Shown: piece after piece, positions 15,559 to 23,452 of the stretch
How positions within the stretch are numbered: position 1 is the stretch's first letter
Layout of the letters: every line of letters begins with the position of its first letter
Origin: Antarcticimicrobium sp.
GTDB lineage: Bacteria; Pseudomonadota; Alphaproteobacteria; Rhodobacterales; Rhodobacteraceae
Length of the DNA stretch: 64,000 nt
Assembly: GCF_029212575.1 (NCBI RefSeq)
Contig: NZ_JARGPK010000021.1
Span: 1 to 64,000, forward strand
Direction: 5' to 3'
Notes under the pieces: generated by a model
Seen by the model: only the letters and a program-made list of their open reading frames with translations
What the model was told of the DNA's origin: nothing
Database searches by the model: none
Translations under genes and position numbers: made by a program

Positions 15559-16713
15559 ATGCATCCTTCAATGCTGACCGAGGAGCAGATCGCGCTGAAG
15601 GACGCGGCGCGCAAGCTGGCGCTGGGTGAATTTCGCGACCGGGCCGCGCGCTGGGACCGGGAGGGCATCTATCCCGATGAAAACCACCATCGCCTGAGCG
15701 AACTTGGCTATCTGGGCATGACCATCCCCGGCGAATATGGGGGGGGGGATGCCTCGCTGGTCGATTGCTATCTGGTGATCGAGGAACTGGCGAAGGTGGA
15801 TTTCAACACCGCGCTGATTGTCCATGATCAGAACGTCTCGCCCCGGATCATCGCCACCTGCGGCAGCGAAGAGCTGAAGCGCGCCTTCCTGCCGCGCTTC
15901 GCGGCGGGCGAGATCGAATGCGCGATTTCCTGGACCGAGCCCGAGGCAGGCTCGGACGCCACGGCAGTGACGACCTCGTTGCGGCGGGACGGCAATGACT
16001 TTGTGCTGAACGGCGGCAAGATATTTACCACCTTCGGCGACCGGGCCGATTACCTTCTGGTCTATGCGCGGTTCTGCGACAGCAAGGGGGCGCGGGGCAT
16101 TGGCACGGTTCTGGTGGAACGTGACAGCCCCGGCGTGACGGTGCACATCCTCGAACAGAAGATGGGGGCGCGCGGCTGCAACGAATGCGAGATCCACTTT
16201 GACGACGTGCGAGTGCCGGCGGAGAACATCGTGACCGAGGGTCTGGCCGAGAATTCTAGCGGCTTTGTCCGTCCGCTGGGTGTCTATAACGGCACCCGCG
16301 TCGGCATGGGGGTTCTGGCGCTTGGCGTGGCCGAAGGTGCGTTCGACCTGGCCTGCGACTACATGAAAACGCGCCGCCAGTTCGGCAAGGCGCTGTCCGA
16401 CATGCAGGGCCTGCAATGGATGATGTCGGACATGAAAGTGCAGATCGAGGCTGCCCGGTCGCTGTGCTACACCGCGCTGTCGCTGATCGACCGGGGCCAG
16501 CCCGATCCGACCCTGTCATCGATTGCCAAGGTCCAGGCCACCGAGATGGCACAGCGCGTGACCCACGACGCGATGCAGATGTTCGGCGGCTACGGTTATT
16601 TCGGCTCGTTGCCGCTGGAGCGGATGGTGCGGGACGTGCGGATGCTGACGATCACCGGAGGCACGACCCAGATCCACAAGAACGGGATCGCACGGGCGCT
16701 GTTTGCCGACTGA
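15559..16713 (+). CDS. Acyl-CoA dehydrogenase homologue without a recognisable catalytic Glu
   Basis: 384 residues, clearly an ACAD (AISWTEPEAGSDATAV, GKIFTTFGDRAD, RQFGKALSDMQGLQ, MFGGYGYFGSLPLERMVRD). At the IVD-type position the sequence is VYNGTRVGMG (Thr246 instead of Glu), and the end motif is ITGGTTQIHKN, so neither usual base is present. It may be a non-catalytic partner of the 14375 product or use another residue. The gene contains a run of ten G at 15739-15748, a potential slippage site. ATG at 15559 lies 5 bases after the previous stop. Confidence 0.88.
   Translation: MHPSMLTEEQIALKDAARKLALGEFRDRAARWDREGIYPDENHHRLSELGYLGMTIPGEYGGGDASLVDCYLVIEELAKVDFNTALIVHDQNVSPRIIATCGSEELKRAFLPRFAAGEIECAISWTEPEAGSDATAVTTSLRRDGNDFVLNGGKIFTTFGDRADYLLVYARFCDSKGARGIGTVLVERDSPGVTVHILEQKMGARGCNECEIHFDDVRVPAENIVTEGLAENSSGFVRPLGVYNGTRVGMGVLALGVAEGAFDLACDYMKTRRQFGKALSDMQGLQWMMSDMKVQIEAARSLCYTALSLIDRGQPDPTLSSIAKVQATEMAQRVTHDAMQMFGGYGYFGSLPLERMVRDVRMLTITGGTTQIHKNGIARALFAD
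15739..15748 (+). repeat. Ten-base poly-G tract within an acyl-CoA dehydrogenase gene
   Basis: An uninterrupted run of ten G encodes the YGGGD turn of the ACAD near residue 61-64. Runs of this length are prone to replication slippage and sequencing error. The reading frame is intact here. Confidence 0.9.
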
Positions 16714-16741
16714 CAGATTATTGCTGAGGGGAGGGACGGTC

Positions 16742-17518
16742 ATGGAAAGTGACATCACAGTTGAACGCAAGGACGGTCTGGCCGTCGTGTCGCTGAACCG
16801 GCCGGACAAGCTGAACGCGCTGACCCTTGAAATGCGGGTCGAGCTCATGGAGAGCTTCCGCCAGATGCACACCGACCCCGAGATCCGGGCGGTGCTGCTG
16901 AGAGCCGAGGGCCGTGCCTTTTGTGCGGGCGCGGATATTTCGACCATGGGCAAGGACGATGTCTGGGGCGACCGTGCGCGTCTGCACCGGGCGCACCAGA
17001 TGATCCTGTCGATCTACAACTGTGAAAAGCCGGTGGTGGCGGCGGTGCGCGGTCCCGCGGTGGGGATCGGGCTGAGCATGGCCCTGGCCTGCGACGTCCT
17101 GCTGCTTTCCGAGACAGCGAAACTTGGTCAGGTCTTTCGCAAGATTGGCCTGGCCCCGGATGGCGGCGCGGCGTTCTTTCTTCAGAATCTGATCGGGCGA
17201 CAGCGGGCGACAGATCTTGCCTTCTCTGCCCGGCTGGTGCCGGCGCAAGAGGCGCTGAGCCTGGGGCTGGCGAGCCAGGTGCATCCGGACGACGCGCTCG
17301 ATGACGCCGCGGCGGACTATGCGGCAGACCTGGCGGCAGGCCCGACTTTTGCGCTGGCCGGAGCCAAGCGGCTGATGCGCGCCGCGCTGCAACCTTCGCT
17401 TGAGAGCTTTCTTGAAACCGAAGCCATCATCCAGGGACAAATCATCAAGAGCGCAGACCACGCCGAAGGCATCGACGCCTTCCTGAGCAAGAGACAACCG
17501 GTATTTCGAGGGGCATAG
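16742..17518 (+). CDS. Enoyl-CoA hydratase/isomerase, PaaG-like
   Basis: 258 residues from ATG at 16742, preceded by GAGGGGAGGG; an upstream in-frame start at 16703 overlaps the ACAD stop and is unlikely. Crotonase motifs are RAEGRAFCAGADISTM and GPAVGIGLSMALACDV. The second-glutamate position lies in FRKIGLAPDGGAAFF with Asp140, as in PaaG/BadI-like isomerases and ring-opening enzymes, and the hydratase glutamates are absent. It is similar to but distinct from the 12416 product. It precedes the TRAP transporter genes by 42 bases. Confidence 0.86.
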   Translation: MESDITVERKDGLAVVSLNRPDKLNALTLEMRVELMESFRQMHTDPEIRAVLLRAEGRAFCAGADISTMGKDDVWGDRARLHRAHQMILSIYNCEKPVVAAVRGPAVGIGLSMALACDVLLLSETAKLGQVFRKIGLAPDGGAAFFLQNLIGRQRATDLAFSARLVPAQEALSLGLASQVHPDDALDDAAADYAADLAAGPTFALAGAKRLMRAALQPSLESFLETEAIIQGQIIKSADHAEGIDAFLSKRQPVFRGA

Positions 17519-17560
17519 CCGTAGGGCCCGCGACCTGACCATGACAGGAAAGAAACAGCG

Positions 17561-18082
17561 ATGGAATCAGTAATTGCCCGACTTGGATGGGTGTCGCGGA
17601 TCATCACCTATGCCGCGACGGCTTTGGCGGCCCTGATGATGGTCCATGTCACGCTCGACGTCATCCTGAGCCAGTTCATCGCCGAGCCACTGCCGGGAAC
17701 GGTGGATTACGTGTCCTACTATTACATGGTCGGGTTGGTCTTTCTGCCGCTTCCCTTCGTCGAATATACCAACGAGCACATCAAGGTCGACCTGATCCAC
17801 GATATGCTCCCGACGGGGGCGAGGACCGCTTTCGACATGCTGGCTCTGGCACTGTCTGCGGTGTTCTACGGGCTGCTCACCTGGCAAACCTGGATAGACG
17901 CTGTCGAGAAATACCTTATCGGGGAGAAATCCATGGGCATGGCCGCGCTGACCGTCTGGCCCGGCCGCTTCTTTCTGCCCCTTGGAGCGGGGCTGATGGT
18001 GCTGCTCTTGCTGGCGAAGCTGACCCAAAGGCCATTCACCGACGCTGGCATGGCCGGTCCCAATCACGACATGTACGAATAG
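17561..18082 (+). CDS. TRAP transporter small permease (DctQ type)
   Basis: A 173-residue membrane protein with four predicted hydrophobic segments, including the N-terminal AATALAALMMVHVTLDVILS and the typical NEHIKVDLIHDMLP loop. It forms the small membrane subunit that links the periplasmic binding protein to the large permease of a Na+-driven TRAP importer. GAAAGAAACAGCG precedes the ATG. Gene order is Q-M-P, with the 18093 and 19458 genes. Confidence 0.9.
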   Translation: MESVIARLGWVSRIITYAATALAALMMVHVTLDVILSQFIAEPLPGTVDYVSYYYMVGLVFLPLPFVEYTNEHIKVDLIHDMLPTGARTAFDMLALALSAVFYGLLTWQTWIDAVEKYLIGEKSMGMAALTVWPGRFFLPLGAGLMVLLLLAKLTQRPFTDAGMAGPNHDMYE

Positions 18083-18092
18083 GAGCGGGACG

Positions 18093-19400
18093 GTGAGCTT
18101 TTTCCAGATCGGCCTTTGCGGCATCGTTTCCGTCATCCTGCTGGTTTTGCTGCGCGTTCCGATCGCGGTGGCCTTGGGCATCGTGTCCTTCTTCGGGTTC
18201 TGGGCCATGCTGGGCAGCGGCGCGGCCTTCGGCCTGCTGACCGCCGTGCCATATGACTTCGCCGCGCACTGGACGCTGAGTTCGATCCCGATGTTTCTGT
18301 TGATGGGCTACGTCTGTTACCAGACCGACATCACGCGCGGGATCTTCAAGGCCGCTCGGGTCTGGCTGTCGTTCCTGCCCGGGGGGCTGGCAGTCGCCAG
18401 CGTGGGCGGCGCAGCGCTGTTTTCGGCCGCGGCGGGCTCCAGCTTGGCCTGCGCCGCGGCGATGGGGCGGATCGCGGTGCCGGAAATGCTGAAGCGCGAC
18501 TACGATCCCGGGCTGAGTACCGCCGTGGTTGCCGCGGCCGGCACCATGGGCTCACTCATCCCGCCGAGCATCCTTCTGATCATCTACGGCATTTTTGCCG
18601 AGGTCGCGATCAGCAAGCTGTTTCTGGCAGCGATCGTGCCGGGCGTGCTGACAATGCTGGGGTACTGGGCCGTGATCATCATTCGTGCGCGGATCAACCC
18701 CGCACTTGCGCCGCCGCTCGACGAAAGTGCCATCTGGTCCGAACGGCTGGAGGCCCTGAGCGAAACATGGCCTGTGATCTTGCTGGTGCTGGGTGTTTTT
18801 GGCGGTCTGTTCACCGGGATATTCACACCGACACAGGCTGGCGCTGTCGGGGCGGCCTTGTCCTTCGTGATTGCGGCGGCGCGCGGCACTTTGAACTGGA
18901 AAGTTTCGAAAATCGCGCTGATGGACACTGCAAAAATGACAGCGGCGATTTTTATCATTGCGGTTGGTGCCAATCTGTTTTCCCGGTTTCTGGCAATCAG
19001 CGGTATCCCCGAAGCGATGTCAGACTTGGTGATCGACCTGGGGGTGAGCTATGTAATGCTGGTTTTCGGCACGGCGGTGCTTTTTTGCCTGCTGGGCATG
19101 ATTCTAGATCCGCTGGGCATCCTGCTGCTGACGCTACCCGTTCTCCTTCCGATTTTTGAGGCGAACCATATCAGCCTGATCTGGTTCGGCGTCCTTGCAA
19201 CCAAACTGGTCGAGATGGCGCTGATTACGCCGCCGGTGGGGCTCAACGTCTTCGTGATCAAGGGTATTGTCGGAGACGCGGTTCCGATTTCGCTGATTTT
19301 CAAAGGCGTCATGTGGTTCCTGGCCGCCGATGTGGTGGTCCTGATCATCATGGTCGCGTTCCCCGAACTGATCATGTTCCTGCCGGAGCTTGGAAGTTGA
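18093..19400 (+). CDS. TRAP transporter large permease (DctM type)
   Basis: A 435-residue, strongly hydrophobic protein with about 12 membrane segments. It carries DctM landmarks: GGLAVASVGGAALFSAAAGSS, AAAGTMGSLIPPSILLIIYG, MILDPLGILLLTLPVLLPI and VEMALITPPVGLNVFVIKGI. It is the ion-coupled translocation subunit. GTG start at 18093 is preceded by AGGAGCGGG; the gene lies 10 bases after the DctQ stop. Confidence 0.93.
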   Translation: MSFFQIGLCGIVSVILLVLLRVPIAVALGIVSFFGFWAMLGSGAAFGLLTAVPYDFAAHWTLSSIPMFLLMGYVCYQTDITRGIFKAARVWLSFLPGGLAVASVGGAALFSAAAGSSLACAAAMGRIAVPEMLKRDYDPGLSTAVVAAAGTMGSLIPPSILLIIYGIFAEVAISKLFLAAIVPGVLTMLGYWAVIIIRARINPALAPPLDESAIWSERLEALSETWPVILLVLGVFGGLFTGIFTPTQAGAVGAALSFVIAAARGTLNWKVSKIALMDTAKMTAAIFIIAVGANLFSRFLAISGIPEAMSDLVIDLGVSYVMLVFGTAVLFCLLGMILDPLGILLLTLPVLLPIFEANHISLIWFGVLATKLVEMALITPPVGLNVFVIKGIVGDAVPISLIFKGVMWFLAADVVVLIIMVAFPELIMFLPELGS

Positions 19401-19457
19401 AACTGCCGTGATGAACCCCGCGCGACAGCGGGACTTTGACAAAGAGGAGGAGACCAC

Positions 19458-20591
19458 ATGAGACTGACGAAAATCCTGACGATACTGGCGACGGGTGCCG
19501 TACTCTCGGCCACGCCCGCCCTGGCCGAAAAACGGGTGACGGTAAGCAACTGGACCTCGCCCAATCACGCGACATCGCGCGGCCATGCCGCCTTTGCCGA
19601 TATGACCGAGGCCGAATTTCCCGATGCCTTCGACTTCAAGCTGTTTGCCGGCGGTGCCCTGCTCGGTGCCAAGCCGACGTTGTCTGGCCTGCGCGACGGC
19701 GTGGCCGATGTGGGCCTGCTGGCGCTGACCTATTTCCGCTCGGAAATGCCCTATGCGCAGCTCGTCGCCGATATGGCGCTTCTGGGCGAGGATCATTACG
19801 CGATGCTCGGTGCGACCAGCGAATTTGTCATGCTGCACTGTCAGCCCTGCAAGGACGAATTCGCCGCGAACGGCATGGTGGCCCTTAGCGGGATCAGCAC
19901 CGCGCCCTACGTGTTGCTGACGACCCAGCCGATTGTGACCATCGAGGATATGCAGGGCGTCAAGCTGCGCACCGGCGGCTCGGTCTGGGATCGCTGGGCA
20001 ACCCGCCTTGGGGCCGAGCCCGTCAACGTGCCAACGAGCGAGATGTATGATACGATGAGCCACGGCGTCGTCACCGCCGCGGTGCAACCGGTCGGGGCGC
20101 TCAAGGGGCATAGCCTGATTGAAGTTGCCAAGCACCTGACGGAGCTGCCGCTGGGCACCTATCATTCCGGGTCGATCTTTGCCCTCAGCCCGAAGTTCTG
20201 GAAGTCCCTCTCAAGTGAACAACGGACACAATTCACCAAGAATATCCCCGACGCCGTGGCGCAGACGGCGGTCAATTACGAAACCGATGATCTGGATGTG
20301 CTGAAAGAGGCCGCTGACCTTGGACTGACGGTTCACGAACCTTCGCCCGAGTTTCTTCAGGATCTGGTCGATTTTCGCACCGCAGACCTTGAAGAGATCG
20401 CCCGCATCTCCCGCGAGGAGCGCGGCATCGAAGATCCCGAGCCGCTGATCGCGACCTACCGCGAGCTGATCGAGAAATGGCATGGTCTGGTGAAGCCGCT
20501 GCATCCGATCCGCGACAATCCGAAGCCCTTTGCCGATCTCCTGCGCCAGGAAATCTACTCCAAGATCGACCTGGACACCTACCCGAACTGA
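19458..20591 (+). CDS. TRAP transporter substrate-binding protein (DctP type)
   Basis: 377 residues with a signal peptide (MRLTKILTILATGAVLSATPALA, cleavage after ALA near residue 23; here split as MRLTKILTILATGAV and LSATPALA). The mature part has the DctP fold: VSNWTSPNHATSRGHAAFAD, FAGGALLGAKPTLSGLRDGV, and VKLRTGGSVWDRWATRLGAE (the hinge/carboxylate-binding region). It binds an organic acid in the periplasm and delivers it to the 17561/18093 permease. It is separated from dctM by a short hairpin (CCCGC/GCGGG at 19417-19432) that could raise its expression relative to the permease. Confidence 0.92.
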   Translation: MRLTKILTILATGAVLSATPALAEKRVTVSNWTSPNHATSRGHAAFADMTEAEFPDAFDFKLFAGGALLGAKPTLSGLRDGVADVGLLALTYFRSEMPYAQLVADMALLGEDHYAMLGATSEFVMLHCQPCKDEFAANGMVALSGISTAPYVLLTTQPIVTIEDMQGVKLRTGGSVWDRWATRLGAEPVNVPTSEMYDTMSHGVVTAAVQPVGALKGHSLIEVAKHLTELPLGTYHSGSIFALSPKFWKSLSSEQRTQFTKNIPDAVAQTAVNYETDDLDVLKEAADLGLTVHEPSPEFLQDLVDFRTADLEEIARISREERGIEDPEPLIATYRELIEKWHGLVKPLHPIRDNPKPFADLLRQEIYSKIDLDTYPN

Positions 20592-20611
20592 GTCACCTCA
20601 GGCAGAAACGC

Positions 20612-20641
20612 AAAGCGGCCCTCTGTATGGAGGGCCGCTTT
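20612..20641. terminator. Symmetric bidirectional hairpin between convergent operons
   Basis: A perfect 12-bp stem AAAGCGGCCCTC/GAGGGCCGCTTT with a 6-base loop. It lies between the plus-strand dctP stop (20591) and the minus-strand Ltp stop (20662) and can serve both directions. Confidence 0.85.
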
Positions 20642-20661
20642 CGTCTTGTCCGATGGCCTGG

Positions 20662-21807
20662 TCAGAGCGTGGCTTCGGAGCCCAGGATGTTCGTCACCTG
20701 GCTGGACAGGACACCGCCGTTGCCGTGGGCCAGGGCCAGCTCTGCGCCGTCGATCTGGCGGTCTCCGGCTTCGCCGCGCAGCTGCCGCACCGCTTCGACC
20801 AGCGTGAAGATGCCGTACATGCCGGGATGCACGCAGGACAGCCCGCCGCCGTTGGTGTTGACCGGCAGATGACCGCCGGGCGCGATGCCGCCACTTTCGA
20901 CGAAGGCGCCGCCCTCGCCTTTCCTGCAAAAGCCCAGATCCTCAAGGAACAGGATCACGTTGATGGTGAAGGCATCATAAAGCTCCACCACGTCGATATC
21001 CGACGGGCGCACGCCCGCCATTTCCATGGCCGCCGCACCCGACTGCGCGGCCCCGGTCACAGTCAGGTCCGGCATTTCGGAAATGTCGCGGTGGGTGGTG
21101 CCTTCGCCGCCCCCCAGCAGATAAACCGGTGGCCTGGGGTGATCCTTCGCCGTCTCGGCCCGCCGCATCACCAGCGCGCCGCCCCCGTCGGTGACAAGGC
21201 AGCAGTCGCGTACCCGCAGCGGATCCGAGACCAGCCGCGAGGCAATGACATCCTCGCGCGTCAGCGGGTCGCGAACGAACGCTTCGGGGTTCTTTTGCGC
21301 CCAGGCGCGGGCGGCCACCGCCACGTCGGCCAGTTGTTCCCGCGTGGTGCCGAACTGGGTCATGTGACGGTCCGCGGCAAGCGCGTAGGACGACAGCGGG
21401 AACATCGGCCGGTAGGGGGCCTCGTAGGTTGGCAGGCCGAGCGCTGTCATCAGCTTGCCCGAGGCGGTGCGCTGGTTCGACCCGTAGGCGATCAGCACCG
21501 TGTCGGCGAGCCGCAACTCCAGCAGCATCGCGGCCCAGAGCGTGTGCGACAGAAACGACGAGCCGCCCATGCGGTTGTTCATGGTGAACCTGGGGTTCAG
21601 CCCCAGTTCCTGCGCCAGCGTCAGCCCCGACAGCATGTCCAGCGGCTGGCAGGTTGCGATGGCGTCGACGTCGCAAAGCGAGACCCCGGCATCGGCCAGC
21701 GCGCCATGTACTGCTTCGACGGTGATCTCCATCGCGCTCTTGCCATGAGCCTCGCCACAGCCGGCGAGCGCCGCTCCGACAATGGCGGCTTTTCCCCGCA
21801 AACTCAT
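20662..21807 (-). CDS. Thiolase-like Ltp-type protein, probable aldolase
   Basis: 381 residues, a paralogue of the 2430 product. The nucleophile region is MNNRMGGSSFLSHTL, with Ser83/Ser84 in place of the thiolase Cys. VELYDAFTINVILFLEDLGF, NTNGGGLSCVHPGMYG and HGNGGVLSSQ follow, so the two tyrosines and the HP motif of Ltp aldolases are kept. It overlaps the DUF35 gene by 4 bases, which supports an obligate complex. It is the last gene of the eight-gene minus-strand operon starting at 29002. A thiolase reaction is unlikely without Cys. Confidence 0.86.
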   Translation of the reverse strand: MSLRGKAAIVGAALAGCGEAHGKSAMEITVEAVHGALADAGVSLCDVDAIATCQPLDMLSGLTLAQELGLNPRFTMNNRMGGSSFLSHTLWAAMLLELRLADTVLIAYGSNQRTASGKLMTALGLPTYEAPYRPMFPLSSYALAADRHMTQFGTTREQLADVAVAARAWAQKNPEAFVRDPLTREDVIASRLVSDPLRVRDCCLVTDGGGALVMRRAETAKDHPRPPVYLLGGGEGTTHRDISEMPDLTVTGAAQSGAAAMEMAGVRPSDIDVVELYDAFTINVILFLEDLGFCRKGEGGAFVESGGIAPGGHLPVNTNGGGLSCVHPGMYGIFTLVEAVRQLRGEAGDRQIDGAELALAHGNGGVLSSQVTNILGSEATL

Positions 21808-22199
21808 CCTGCACCTCCTTCGGGCCGGAACACGACAGCGGATTGACCGTCCGCGCCTTCGCCGATCGACGCGATTACCTTCAGCCCGGCGGCAATTTCG
21901 TCATGCGCGATGCCGTCCACGCGCGACATCATTCGAACACCTTCTTCGAGGTCCACCAGCACCACGTTATAATCGCCGCCGCGTTCGGGCTTTCGGCGCA
22001 CAACTGTCCGCGCATAGACCGTAGCCTTGCCCGAGGGCGTAACCCATTCAAGGTCTGCGCTGCCGCAGGCTGGGCAGATCACGCGCGGATGAAAGACATG
22101 CGTGCCGCAGCTGCCGCATTTCTGAATCTCGAAGACGCCCTCGGCCAGCTTGGCGGCAAAGACGGCGTCGGGCCCCGGACCCTTTTCCATGCCTGTCAT
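21804..22199 (-). CDS. DUF35 zinc-ribbon/OB-fold partner of Ltp
   Basis: 131 residues. The zinc ribbon cysteines are Cys28, Cys31, Cys42 and Cys45 (QKCGSCG, VICPACGS), followed by the OB-fold segment RTVVRRKPERGGDYNVVLVD and VDGIAHDEI. It has close similarity to the 2049 product in motif order. Expected to pair with the overlapping Ltp gene. The SDR gene ends 1 base upstream in transcription order. Confidence 0.87.
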   Translation of the reverse strand: MTGMEKGPGPDAVFAAKLAEGVFEIQKCGSCGTHVFHPRVICPACGSADLEWVTPSGKATVYARTVVRRKPERGGDYNVVLVDLEEGVRMMSRVDGIAHDEIAAGLKVIASIGEGADGQSAVVFRPEGGAG

Positions 22200-22200
22200 C

Positions 22201-22977
22201 TCAGAACCCGATGTGGTAGCCGCCGTTCACGCTCAGGTGCTGGCCGGTGATGTAGGATGCCGCGTTGGACAACAGGAAACAGACCGGCTGCGCCACTTCT
22301 TCAGGGGTGCTCATACGGCCCATCGGGATCTGTGCCATGTATTTGTCGGCAAACTTGTCCGATCGGATCGTTTCAGTCATCGGTGTTTCGACCATTCCGA
22401 AACAGACCGAGTTGACGTTGATCCCGTAGCGGCCCCATTCGCGCGCGGCGCTCATCGTCAAGCCGAGCACGCCGGACTTGGCGGCGCCATAGTTGATCTG
22501 CCCGATGGTGCCGCGGCGGCCGGCATCGGAGGAGACGTTGACGATGGCGCGGCGTGCGGAGCTGTCCGGGTCCTTCTGGGCCTGATCCCTGTAGTAGGTG
22601 CCCACAGCCTGAAGGCAGGCGAAGACACCGGTGAGATTGACGTCGATGACCTGCTGCCATGTGGCGCGGTCCATCTTGTGGATCATCGCAGCGCGCACGA
22701 TGCCGGCGTTGTTCACCAGCCCGTTGATGTCCCCGAATTCGTCAAGGCTGAACTTCACCAGTTTCTCGGGAAAGTCCGGGTCGGCCACGTTCCCGACGAG
22801 GGCGCGGGCATTGCCGCCGATCTTCTCGGCGGTTTCCTTGACGCCGTCTTCGTTGAGATCGTTCACGACGACCCTGGCACCCAGATCGGCCGCCAGTTCC
22901 GCCACGCCGCGACCGATCCCCTGTCCGGCGCCGGTGACGATCACTACCTGATTTTCCAATGACATCGGGTTGATCAT
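22201..22977 (-). CDS. SDR-family 3-hydroxyacyl-CoA (or 3-oxoacyl) dehydrogenase
   Basis: A 258-residue classical short-chain dehydrogenase. The cofactor motif is TGAGQGIGRG (15-24), then NNAG in GLVNNAGIVRA, the catalytic Ser in NVSSDAGRRG, and Tyr/Lys in INYGAAKSG. Acidic VVNDLNEDG after strand 2 suggests NAD(H). It could oxidise a hydroxyacyl-CoA, a step for which no FadB-type enzyme is seen in the window. ATG at 22977 is preceded by AAGGAGATA. It lies between the DUF35 and thioesterase genes. Confidence 0.9.
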   Translation of the reverse strand: MINPMSLENQVVIVTGAGQGIGRGVAELAADLGARVVVNDLNEDGVKETAEKIGGNARALVGNVADPDFPEKLVKFSLDEFGDINGLVNNAGIVRAAMIHKMDRATWQQVIDVNLTGVFACLQAVGTYYRDQAQKDPDSSARRAIVNVSSDAGRRGTIGQINYGAAKSGVLGLTMSAAREWGRYGINVNSVCFGMVETPMTETIRSDKFADKYMAQIPMGRMSTPEEVAQPVCFLLSNAASYITGQHLSVNGGYHIGF

Positions 22978-23010
22978 TTCTATCTCCTTACTACATTCAT
23001 TGGTTGAAGA

Positions 23011-23451
23011 TCAGTTTCCGCCGCTCGGCTCGGGTTGGCCCGAGGGCGGTGTGACCCGCTTTATCACGGCATCTCCATGTGCCAGACGACGCCCGTCCTG
23101 ATTGACGACCTCGCCCTGCACGAAGACCAGTTTGCGCCCACCACCGACAATGCGCGCGCGTGCCGTCAGCACGTCGCCCTCGACCGCCGGGCCGACAAAG
23201 CTGGTGGTGAGAGAGAGCGTCAGACAGCGATGACCGGGACGGCCTTCGCCCGCAAAAGCCGCGCAGAAGGTGACCGCGTTGTCCAGCATGGTTGCGAAAA
23301 CCCCACCATGGACCGCGAAGGCGCCATTCAGGTGGTCATGGGTGATCGTCAACTGCAATTCCGCCATGTCATCGGACCAGGAAATGAATCGGACGCCCAG
23401 CAAGGCGTTGAACGGGGCGGGAACCTCGGGTTTGCCATTCTGTGCGCTCAT
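23011..23451 (-). CDS. PaaI-type hotdog thioesterase
   Basis: A 146-residue single hotdog domain with the PaaI signature NGAFAVHGGVFATMLDNAV, where the helix-start Gly-Gly and the Asp are in the active-site region. Such enzymes release CoA from dead-end acyl-CoA esters and so prevent CoA depletion in catabolic pathways. It starts 1 base from the stop of the TRAP permease gene and is part of the minus-strand operon from 29002. Confidence 0.87.
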   Translation of the reverse strand: MSAQNGKPEVPAPFNALLGVRFISWSDDMAELQLTITHDHLNGAFAVHGGVFATMLDNAVTFCAAFAGEGRPGHRCLTLSLTTSFVGPAVEGDVLTARARIVGGGRKLVFVQGEVVNQDGRRLAHGDAVIKRVTPPSGQPEPSGGN

Positions 23452-23452
23452 T

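Noticed and set aside
13934-15571. Minus-strand open frame of 545 codons
   Set aside because: It spans the CoA-transferase and ACAD genes antisense. The sense proteins have complete motifs.
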